Below are positions 1 through 4,782 of a stretch of 7,214 nt of DNA, piece by piece (the first letter of the stretch is position 1; each line of letters opens with the position of its first letter). The position numbers were made by a program, and so were the translations under genes. The notes under the pieces were generated by a model. It ran no database searches. It saw nothing but the letters and a program-made list of their open reading frames with translations, and had not been told where the DNA came from. Location of the stretch: assembly GCA_031119595.1 (NCBI GenBank), contig JAVHXX010000225.1:1-7214 (forward strand). The letters run 5' to 3'. This DNA is from Patulibacter sp. (GTDB taxonomy: Bacteria; Actinomycetota; Thermoleophilia; Solirubrobacterales; Solirubrobacteraceae).

Positions 1-1
1 C

Positions 2-376
2 GCCCGCACCGCGCCGTCGCTCGATCGGTTCGCCGCCGTGGTCGCGCGGCCGGAGTATCCGTTCCAGGGCGGGACCCGCCTCTTCGGCGCACCCGACTGG
101 CTCGAGGGTGAATGGCGCGCGAACGTCGACGCGATCCGGCCGCCGCTCACGACCTTCCTGCGCGCCGCGATCCACGAACGCCTCGACGGGTTCGTGATCC
201 CGGGCCCGCCGAACGCGAGCACCGGGGGCCTCACGCGGTGGGTCGACCACCTGACCTCGGCGCTCGACCTCCGTGCACCGAACCTCGAGCACCACCGCTT
301 TTCACCGTTGTCGCGCCGCGATGCACCGGATTTCGCGCCAGACGAGCCGTTCCTGCTCGTCCGACGCGTGCGCTGA
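2..376 (+). CDS. 3' end of an unrecognised protein (truncated by window edge)
   Basis: The reading frame is open from the left edge and ends at TGA 374-376, giving 124 visible codons. The only possible internal start in the first part, GTG at 38, has no ribosome binding site, so the true start probably lies outside the window. The visible part is soluble, without membrane segments or cysteines. It is rich in Pro, Arg and aromatic residues, with a stretch reading GFVIPGPPNASTGG followed by a predicted helix, and it ends in a basic tail (LLVRRVR). I do not recognise a family and assign no function. The codon use matches its neighbours, which supports a real gene over a shadow. The next gene follows in the same direction 65 bases later, so co-transcription is possible but not shown. 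Confidence 0.6.
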   Translation, partial: ARTAPSLDRFAAVVARPEYPFQGGTRLFGAPDWLEGEWRANVDAIRPPLTTFLRAAIHERLDGFVIPGPPNASTGGLTRWVDHLTSALDLRAPNLEHHRFSPLSRRDAPDFAPDEPFLLVRRVR

Positions 377-378
377 TC

Positions 379-384
379 TACACT
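379..384 (+). promoter_or_regulatory. Possible -10 box for the secreted-protein gene
   Basis: TACACT lies three bases after the stop of the preceding gene and about 57 bases before the ATG at 442. It matches TATAAT at four positions and fits the actinobacterial TAnnnT pattern. No convincing -35 box is seen 16-18 bases upstream, so this is a weak call. The alternative is read-through from the upstream gene. Confidence 0.2.
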
Positions 385-441
385 CCAGCGCTCGCCGGTC
401 GTCCCGCCGCGCATCGCCACCCACCCGGATCCCGCCCGCCC

Positions 442-981
442 ATGCCCTTCCGCCTCGCCGCGGCGACCGCCCTCGCGGCCGCCGCCCTCTCGATCGCCGC
501 ACCGCTCACCGCGACGGCCGGCACGTCGGCGATCATCGCGCCGTCGTCGAAGCTGATCGTCGTCGGACGGTCCGTCGCCGGCCTCAAGCTCGGCGCGGAG
601 TACGGGGCCATGGTCAAGGCCTGGGGCGCGCCGAAGCGCTGCGCCGCCGACCGCTCCACGTGTCTGTACTACGCTCGCGCCGGCAGCGCGCACGCCGTGG
701 TCCGGTTCACGAAGGGGGCCGTCACCACGCTCGAGCTCGCCGCCGATCCGAAGAGCCACCAGGCCGGGACGTTGAGCGGGATCCGCGACGAGATCGGCGT
801 GCGCGTCGGTCTCAAGAGCCGCGACCTCGCCGCCGCCTACCCGGCAGGCAGCTGGCACAGCTCGTCCGTGTTCGTGATCCCCGGCCCGGCCCACGGTGAG
901 ACCGTGTTCGAGTCGACGAAGGGCAAGATCACGACGCTGATGGTCCGGGTCGCCCCGGACTACCTCGCGTCGATCGGCTAG
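442..981 (+). CDS. Small secreted protein, two similar halves, unknown function
   Basis: A 179-residue protein. ATG 442 is the only Met start between the preceding gene and the body of the protein, although no Shine-Dalgarno is visible before it. Residues 1-26 look like a Sec signal peptide: Arg4, a long Ala/Leu core, and a cleavage site after A-T-A at 24-26. The mature protein has only two cysteines, Cys67 and Cys74, which could form a disulfide outside the membrane. The motif VAGLKLGAEYGAMVKAWGAP (45-64) has the 'GLxLG...V...WG.P' pattern seen in small periplasmic or secreted proteins with BamE/SmpA-like folds. A second, weaker copy begins near IGVRVGLKSRDLAAAYPAG. Both halves end in a matching strand pair, TKGAVTTLEL and TKGKITTLMV. 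I do not recognise a named family. The role is unknown and is probably extracytoplasmic binding. It converges on the oxidoreductase gene, and the stop codons overlap. Confidence 0.75.
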   Translation: MPFRLAAATALAAAALSIAAPLTATAGTSAIIAPSSKLIVVGRSVAGLKLGAEYGAMVKAWGAPKRCAADRSTCLYYARAGSAHAVVRFTKGAVTTLELAADPKSHQAGTLSGIRDEIGVRVGLKSRDLAAAYPAGSWHSSSVFVIPGPAHGETVFESTKGKITTLMVRVAPDYLASIG

Positions 982-1027
982 ACGGCCACCTCGGCGGCGC
1001 GTGTCGTCGCCGGCTCCCAGCCGATCG
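971..1027. terminator. Nested inverted repeats at the convergent gene ends
   Basis: CGATCGGCT (971-979) is exactly complementary to AGCCGATCG (1019-1027). The 39-base interval holds a second hairpin, 992-999 with 1005-1012 (seven pairs plus one G-U, loop of five). The structure spans the shared stop codons, so either transcript could fold it. There is no U-tract, and the right half is coding for the reverse gene. Termination is an inference. Confidence 0.3.
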
Positions 1028-2012
1028 CCGGGGCGATGTGGTCGGCGATGGTCTGCAGCATGCGGGCGTTGTAGTCGACGCCCAGCTGGTTCGGCACGGT
1101 GAGCAGGAGCGTGTCCGCGGAGCGCACGGCCATGTCCTTGCTCAGTTCCTCCGCGATGACCTCGGGCGAGCCGATGTAGTTGCGACCGAACCGTGACATC
1201 ACGCCGTCGAGGATCCCGACCTGGTCGCTCTGCCCGCGACCGCTGCCGAAGTAGCGACGGTCGAGGTCCGACACGATCGGCAGCACGGAGCGGCTCACCG
1301 ACACGCGCGGCGTGCGCTCGTGACCCGCGGCGATCCACGCGTCGCGGTAGAGCGCGATCTGGTCGGCCTGGAGCTGGTCGAAGGGCACGCCCGTGTCCTC
1401 GAGGAGGAGCGTCGAGCTCATGAGGTTCATGCCCTGTTGGGCGGTCCACGGAGCGGTCGCACTGGAGCCGGACCCCCACCAGATGCGGTCAGCGAGGCCG
1501 GGCGACTGGGGCTGGATCGCGAGCGTCGCCGACGACCCGGCGGCCTTTGCCATCGGCTCGCCCTTGATCGCCGCGAGGAACACGTCGGTGTGGTCGCGGG
1601 CGACGTCGGCGTCGGTCTGGCCTTCCGCCGGCACGTAGCCGAAGCGCTCGGAGCCGCGCTCGGCCGGCTCCGGAGACCCACGACTCACGCCCAGCTGCAA
1701 CCGGCCTCCGCTGATGAGGTCTGCAGCGGCAGCTTCCTCGGCCATGTAGAGCGGGTTCTCGTACCGCATGTCGATCACGCCGGTGCCGATCTCGATGCGC
1801 TTCGTCCGCGCCCCGACGGCGGCGAGGAGCGGGAACGGCGACGCGAGCTGCCGCGCGAAGTGGTGCACGCGGAAGTAGGCGCCGTCGATGCCGATCTCCT
1901 CGGCGGCCTCCGCCAACTCGATGCTCTGGATGAGGGCGTCCGCGGCGGTGCGGGACTCGGACCCTGGCGCCGCCTGCCAGTGGCCGAACGAAAGGAATCC
2001 GATGCGCTTCAT
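978..2012 (-). CDS. LLM-class (luciferase-like) flavin-dependent oxidoreductase
   Basis: A 344-residue protein, the usual length for a single-domain bacterial luciferase-like monooxygenase. The whole chain reads as the family's TIM barrel. It begins with a first strand MKRIGFLSFGHW and then helix 'IELAEAAEEIGIDGAYFRVHHFARQ'-type sequence with the characteristic His-His pair. Next come ASPFPLLAAVGARTKRIEIG and GTGVIDMRYENPLYMAEEAA, the family's strand-4 and following helix, then LISGGRLQLGVSRGSP, the classic 'sgGR..lGvgrG' phosphate/flavin-binding turn. Such enzymes use reduced FMN or F420 to oxidise small organic molecules. The cofactor and substrate cannot be read from sequence alone. ATG 2012 has no good Shine-Dalgarno, but TAGGCT lies seven bases upstream, suggesting a leaderless mRNA. 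The HEAT-repeat gene lies upstream on the same strand, 48 bases away, separated by an 18-bp palindrome. Confidence 0.9.
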   Translation of the reverse strand: MKRIGFLSFGHWQAAPGSESRTAADALIQSIELAEAAEEIGIDGAYFRVHHFARQLASPFPLLAAVGARTKRIEIGTGVIDMRYENPLYMAEEAAAADLISGGRLQLGVSRGSPEPAERGSERFGYVPAEGQTDADVARDHTDVFLAAIKGEPMAKAAGSSATLAIQPQSPGLADRIWWGSGSSATAPWTAQQGMNLMSSTLLLEDTGVPFDQLQADQIALYRDAWIAAGHERTPRVSVSRSVLPIVSDLDRRYFGSGRGQSDQVGILDGVMSRFGRNYIGSPEVIAEELSKDMAVRSADTLLLTVPNQLGVDYNARMLQTIADHIAPAIGWEPATTRAAEVAV

Positions 2013-2019
2013 GACGATC

Positions 2020-2025
2020 AGCCTA
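2020..2025 (-). promoter_or_regulatory. Candidate -10 box (TAGGCT), oxidoreductase gene
   Basis: TAGGCT on the reverse strand ends seven bases before the ATG at 2012, the spacing expected for an actinobacterial leaderless promoter (TAnnnT). No -35 box is recognisable, and there is no Shine-Dalgarno as an alternative explanation of the start. Confidence 0.3.
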
Positions 2026-2030
2026 GCGCA

Positions 2031-2048
2031 AGCGGACCGCGGTCCGCT
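2031..2048. promoter_or_regulatory. 18-bp perfect palindrome upstream of the oxidoreductase gene
   Basis: AGCGGACCGCGGTCCGCT is self-complementary over all 18 bases. It lies 18 bases upstream of the oxidoreductase ATG and 12 bases past the HEAT gene's stop. If TAGGCT (2025-2020, reverse strand) is the -10 box, the palindrome covers the spacer and -35 region, the usual place for a dimeric repressor. It could instead fold as a 7-bp, 4-base-loop hairpin ending the HEAT transcript, but no U-tract follows. Confidence 0.5.
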
Positions 2049-2060
2049 ATCGCTGGCGCG

Positions 2061-3578
2061 TCAGGGTCGCGCCTGGAGTCCGAGCACCGCCGCCATGAGG
2101 TGCACGTCGTCGACGAACTCGAGCAGGCTGAGGTCCGGGGTCGGCAGGCCCAGGCTGTCGACGGCCCGCAGGAGCGCGAGGTGTACGCCCCACGTGGTCC
2201 CGGGAGGGGCTTCGAGCAACGGCACCAGTCGCTCGATCGCCGCGGACGCCCGGAGCTCGGCGAGGGCGTCGATCGCCCCGACGCGCAGGTCGTCGCGTGG
2301 ATCCTCCTGGGCGAGCGCCTCGAGCCGCAGGACGGCGACCTCCGGGTGCGCGTGATGCACGTAGCTCGCGAGCGCCTCGCGCGCCGTGTGACCGAAGCTC
2401 TCCATGACCCGCGTCCACAACGCGTCGGCGACGGCCGGGGACGCCGACACCGACGCCAGCGTGTACCCCGCGGCCTTGCGCACGGACCGGCTCGGGTCGC
2501 CGAGGAGCGTCTCGAGGTCGCGGGTGCGCTCCCACGTGGCCAGCGGCGTGGTGCCGATGCTGCGGACGTCCGGGTCGGGGTGGCCGAGGAAGGCGTCGGC
2601 GAGGCGGTGCCTGGCGTCTTCGTCGAACGGTGCCCAATCGATCGCGTGGAGTTGGCGACGCACGTCGACCCAGCGGCCGTCGGCGTCGTCGAGCAGCGCC
2701 CGGACCTCGGCTTCGGCGACGACGACGCCGGGCTCGACCTCGATCGACAGCCGCGGCGTGACCGGCTCCTCGGGCTCGGGCCAGGTGACGAGGTCGGCGA
2801 TCGGCGTCATCCAGGCGCGCAGGGCGGCGCCACCGTCGGCGTCGTCGCGCACGGCTGCCGCGGCGATCCATTCGAACGTGCCACGGACATCCTCGAAGGC
2901 GGTGTCCGCCGCCTCGGCGATCTCCGGGTCGTCGGTGCCGCGAAGGTCGGCGAGCGCCCGGATCACGCGGCGGGTCGGGTAGTAGTGCAGCGCCGAGAGC
3001 ACCTCGAGCACGACGTCACGCTCGGGGTCGTCGAGGGCGCCGAGCAGTGGGAGCTCCGCGGCGACGGGCTCGTTCCAGAGGAGCACGTCGGCGGCGATCT
3101 CTCGGACCTCGGGATCCGGGTGATGGAGGGCGTCGATCGCGGGACGCACGAAGCCCGCCTGGTCGAAGCCATGGGCCGTGGTCGCGAGCGCGTACGCGAG
3201 CAGCGGATGCGTGGGGTCCGCGACGACGCCGAGGAGGATGTCGGCCTCGGTCGGCCACATCGAGAGGAGGGCGTGCCGCATCAGCGGTGGGTCGCCGGTG
3301 GCCCACCAGCGGCAGCGCTGCTCGGAGGTGCCGGTGTCGTCCGTGGAGCGAAGGGCGTCCGACGCCCCGTTGCGCCAGGCCACCGGGAGGGTCACGTCCT
3401 GGAGCATCGCGCTCAGCGGGCCGATCGCCCGGTGGTCCTCGAGGTGGGCGAGCGTCTCGAAGGCCTCGTCGCGCTCGTCGTCGTCCGTCGACGGATCGGC
3501 GACGACGTCGAGCAACACGAAGGTCCAGCTGCGGTCCTCGGCGTCGCGCACCTCGTCGTGGTCGCAGTGCGCGTGCAT
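2061..3578 (-). CDS. HEAT-repeat domain protein
   Basis: A 505-residue protein from ATG 3578. The frame extends to an ATG at 3650, but those 24 residues are Gly/Pro/Ser-rich and probably not translated. TACGCT lies six bases upstream of ATG 3578, consistent with a leaderless start; a GGAG overlapping that gap is too close for a normal Shine-Dalgarno. The chain is a run of paired helices of HEAT type, with repeat signatures HPDPEVREIAADVLL (about 153-167), a second HPDPDVRSI further on, DPSRSVRKAAGYTLA, and 'DLRVGAIDALAEL...AIERLVPLLEAP' near the C-terminus. An acidic, less regular segment with WPEPEEP divides the two repeat blocks. The N-terminus is His/Cys/Asp-rich (MHAHCDHDEVRD). HEAT solenoids bind proteins or act as scaffolds; related bilin-lyase and cofactor-handling roles exist, but nothing here shows a partner. 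No signal peptide or membrane segment is seen, so it is likely cytoplasmic. It sits upstream of the oxidoreductase on the same strand. Confidence 0.85.
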   Translation of the reverse strand: MHAHCDHDEVRDAEDRSWTFVLLDVVADPSTDDDERDEAFETLAHLEDHRAIGPLSAMLQDVTLPVAWRNGASDALRSTDDTGTSEQRCRWWATGDPPLMRHALLSMWPTEADILLGVVADPTHPLLAYALATTAHGFDQAGFVRPAIDALHHPDPEVREIAADVLLWNEPVAAELPLLGALDDPERDVVLEVLSALHYYPTRRVIRALADLRGTDDPEIAEAADTAFEDVRGTFEWIAAAAVRDDADGGAALRAWMTPIADLVTWPEPEEPVTPRLSIEVEPGVVVAEAEVRALLDDADGRWVDVRRQLHAIDWAPFDEDARHRLADAFLGHPDPDVRSIGTTPLATWERTRDLETLLGDPSRSVRKAAGYTLASVSASPAVADALWTRVMESFGHTAREALASYVHHAHPEVAVLRLEALAQEDPRDDLRVGAIDALAELRASAAIERLVPLLEAPPGTTWGVHLALLRAVDSLGLPTPDLSLLEFVDDVHLMAAVLGLQARP

Positions 3579-3658
3579 CGCTCCAGCGTACGACGCGACC
3601 CCACCGCCGTCGCCGGCGGGTCGGACGTCCGCGGAGCCGGACGGCCGCAAGCCGCCAC

Positions 3659-3672
3659 GTGAGCACGCTCAC
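3659..3672. promoter_or_regulatory. Operator-like dyad between HEAT and padR-type genes
   Basis: GTGAGC-AC-GCTCAC has perfect 6-bp arms with a 2-base centre. A further CTCACGT at 3672-3678 also pairs with ACGTGAG at 3657-3663, so the left arm has two alternative partners. It lies just upstream of the -35 box of the PadR gene and in the shared upstream region of the reverse-strand HEAT gene, a plausible site for a dimeric regulator. Confidence 0.4.
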
Positions 3673-3677
3673 TCACG

Positions 3678-3706
3678 TTGTTTCGTAATGCTTTCGATAG
3701 TAGATT
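3678..3706 (+). promoter_or_regulatory. Sigma-70-type promoter of the PadR/2TM operon
   Basis: TTGTTT (3678-3683) and TAGATT (3701-3706) are separated by exactly 17 bases and sit in the only AT-richer patch of this region. The -10 matches consensus at four positions and keeps its conserved first two and last bases. Transcription would begin near 3713, leaving a leader of about 60 bases that carries the GAGGAGG ribosome binding site. Confidence 0.55.
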
Positions 3707-3721
3707 CGTAGCCGCTTCGTA
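3682..3721 (+). repeat. Four phased TTCG(T/A) repeats over the promoter
   Basis: TTCGTA at 3682, TTCGAT at 3693, TTCGTA at 3705 and TTCGTA at 3716 are spaced 11, 12 and 11 bases, close to one helical turn each. They run from the -35 box through the -10 box to just past the likely start of transcription, so a protein bound to them would sit on one face of the DNA and block or remodel the promoter. Confidence 0.45.
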
Positions 3722-3757
3722 AGAGCCGCTCCCACCGTCCCAGTCCACCACCGATCC

Positions 3758-3764
3758 GAGGAGG
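3758..3764 (+). promoter_or_regulatory. Strong ribosome binding site deciding a GTG start
   Basis: GAGGAGG lies ten bases before GTG 3775. The first in-frame ATG would be codon 30, inside the conserved PadR domain, so this site fixes the GTG as the start. It is the only canonical strong Shine-Dalgarno in the window. Confidence 0.75.
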
Positions 3765-3774
3765 CGAAGCAGTC

Positions 3775-4260
3775 GTGCCACCACGTTTCTTCCGTCACGG
3801 CGAGCTCCCGCTCGTGCTCCTGGCGCTCCTCGACGAGACGCCGCGCCACGGCTACGAGATCATGGCCGAGCTCACACGGCTCTTCGGGCCGCGGTATCGC
3901 CCCTCGCCGGGGTCGATCTACCCGGCGATCGAGGCCCTCGAGGCCGAGGGCCTCATCCGTGGCAAGCAGACCGGCGACCGCGTGGTCTACCGCCCGACCA
4001 CGCTCGGCGCCGACGCCCTCGAGACACGGGCCGAGATGCTCGCCGCGCTCGAACTGCGCACCGGCGTTCACGTCGGCGGCCCCACGAGCCAGTCGTTGGA
4101 TGCGATGCTCACCCGCTTCAAGGCGCGCCTCGCGCCCCTCTCCGGCCATGTCGACCCCGAGGCCGCCGCCGTGATCCTCGCGCAGGCCGCCCTCGAGATC
4201 GAACTCCTCAACCCCATCCATCGCCCTGCTCGAAAGGCAAGGAAGCACCATGTCCGATGA
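3775..4260 (+). CDS. PadR-family transcriptional regulator
   Basis: A 161-residue protein. Residues 9-78 are a textbook PadR winged helix: GELPLVLLALLDE (9-21), then PRHGYEIMAEL (23-33), then YRPSPGSIYPAIEALEAEGL (41-60) as the recognition helix region. The wing (GKQTGDRVVYRPTTLG) follows at 63-78. The C-terminal 80 residues are helical, with no recognisable ligand signature beyond the dimerisation helices usual in this family. PadR proteins are dimeric repressors, usually acting on their own promoter and on a linked gene. The GTG start is set by GAGGAGG ten bases upstream. The last 11 bases overlap the next gene, which encodes a small membrane protein, so that protein is the likely co-expressed partner or target. 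The promoter carries a dyad and phased repeats that could be its binding sites. The classic PadR operator ATGT...ACAT was not seen there, so self-binding is an inference. Confidence 0.92.
   Translation: MPPRFFRHGELPLVLLALLDETPRHGYEIMAELTRLFGPRYRPSPGSIYPAIEALEAEGLIRGKQTGDRVVYRPTTLGADALETRAEMLAALELRTGVHVGGPTSQSLDAMLTRFKARLAPLSGHVDPEAAAVILAQAALEIELLNPIHRPARKARKHHVR
4239..4245 (+). promoter_or_regulatory. Ribosome binding site inside the PadR gene
   Basis: AAGGAAG lies four bases before ATG 4250, within the last codons of the PadR frame. Together with the 11-base overlap it indicates that ribosomes finishing PadR restart on the membrane-protein gene (translational coupling). Confidence 0.5.
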
Positions 4261-4726
4261 TCCGTTCGCACGCGCCGTCCAGCGCGCCCAGGCCGCCGAG
4301 CACGCCGAGACCCAGGCGAAGCGCGAGCGCCGCGAGCGCGCGGTGTCGTCCGGGGCGCGGACCAGCTTCCGCGTGCACTTCTCCGTGTTCGTGGCGGTGA
4401 ACCTGCTGCTCGTCGCGATCTGGGCGACGACCACGCCGGGCTACCCGTGGTTCCTGTGGCCCCTGCTCGGCTGGGGCGTCGGCGTCGTCGCGCACTTCGC
4501 CGCCGTGCAGAACCACCTGGGTCGGCGCGCCCGGCCGTATCCGGCGGCGACACCGGTAGCACCCACCCCGGCGCCGACCCCGGCACCCGCGCCGGCCTCC
4601 GTCGACGTGACCAAGGCGGCCGGGGGCCCCACGGCCAAGGAACTCTCGCGGCTCGCCGAGCTCCACGCCTCGGGCGTGCTCGACGACGACGAGTTCCGCG
4701 CGGCGAAGGCCAAGCTCCTGCGTTGA
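4250..4726 (+). CDS. 2TM-domain membrane protein with C-terminal SHOCT motif
   Basis: A 158-residue protein with four regions. Residues 1-37 are a charged, Ala/Glu/Arg-rich helix, likely cytoplasmic. Residues 40-86 match the 2TM domain: FRVHFSVFVAVNLLLVAIW as helix one, a short PGYPWF turn, then a second helix ending VVAHF. Residues 98-117 are a Pro/Ala/Thr linker encoded by GC-rich low-complexity DNA. Residues 131-158 are a SHOCT module, ELSRLAELHASGVLDDDEF followed by RAAKAKLL. SHOCT is a short C-terminal oligomerisation or interaction module often attached to membrane helices. Both ends should face the cytoplasm. The gene overlaps the PadR gene by 11 bases, so the two are made together; a role in sensing or responding at the membrane is inferred only. 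A strong hairpin follows 12 bases after the stop. Confidence 0.88.
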   Translation: MSDDPFARAVQRAQAAEHAETQAKRERRERAVSSGARTSFRVHFSVFVAVNLLLVAIWATTTPGYPWFLWPLLGWGVGVVAHFAAVQNHLGRRARPYPAATPVAPTPAPTPAPAPASVDVTKAAGGPTAKELSRLAELHASGVLDDDEFRAAKAKLLR

Positions 4727-4738
4727 GGTCCGGCGCAA

Positions 4739-4765
4739 CCGGTCGGCCGGACTCCGGCCGACCGG
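4739..4765. terminator. Perfect 12-bp stem, 3-base loop hairpin
   Basis: CCGGTCGGCCGG (4739-4750) pairs without mismatch with CCGGCCGACCGG (4754-4765) around loop ACT. It begins 12 bases after the 2TM gene's stop and ends 17 bases before the nuclease ATG. No T-run follows, so it is a GC-type terminator at best. It would also overlap any -35 region of the nuclease promoter, so an operator role is the alternative. Confidence 0.6.
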
Positions 4766-4770
4766 CGAGC

Positions 4771-4776
4771 GATACT
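4771..4776 (+). promoter_or_regulatory. Possible -10 box of the nuclease gene
   Basis: GATACT, matching TATAAT at four positions, ends six bases before ATG 4783. Transcription from it would begin at or next to the ATG. The -35 position (GGACT in the hairpin loop region) is poor. No Shine-Dalgarno precedes the ATG. Confidence 0.25.
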
Positions 4777-4782
4777 GCGGCG

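Noticed and set aside
112..441. Extension of the secreted protein to an upstream ATG at 112
   Set aside because: It would overlap most of the preceding gene, read as Arg/Pro-rich noise, and bury the signal peptide that begins cleanly at 442.
3579..3650. Longer HEAT protein starting at ATG 3650
   Set aside because: The extra 24 residues are low-complexity Gly/Pro/Ser without HEAT character, and the start at 3578 has a TAnnnT hexamer at the right distance.
1320..3662. A 780-codon open frame on the + strand across the oxidoreductase and HEAT genes
   Set aside because: It is antisense to two genes with clear family signatures, crosses their intergenic gap, and has an Arg/Gly/Val-rich, domain-free composition typical of the shadow frame in GC-rich DNA.
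4541..4600. GC-rich repeat DNA in the 2TM gene as a possible tandem repeat element
   Set aside because: It simply encodes the Pro/Ala/Thr linker between membrane helices and SHOCT; the unit is irregular and in frame.
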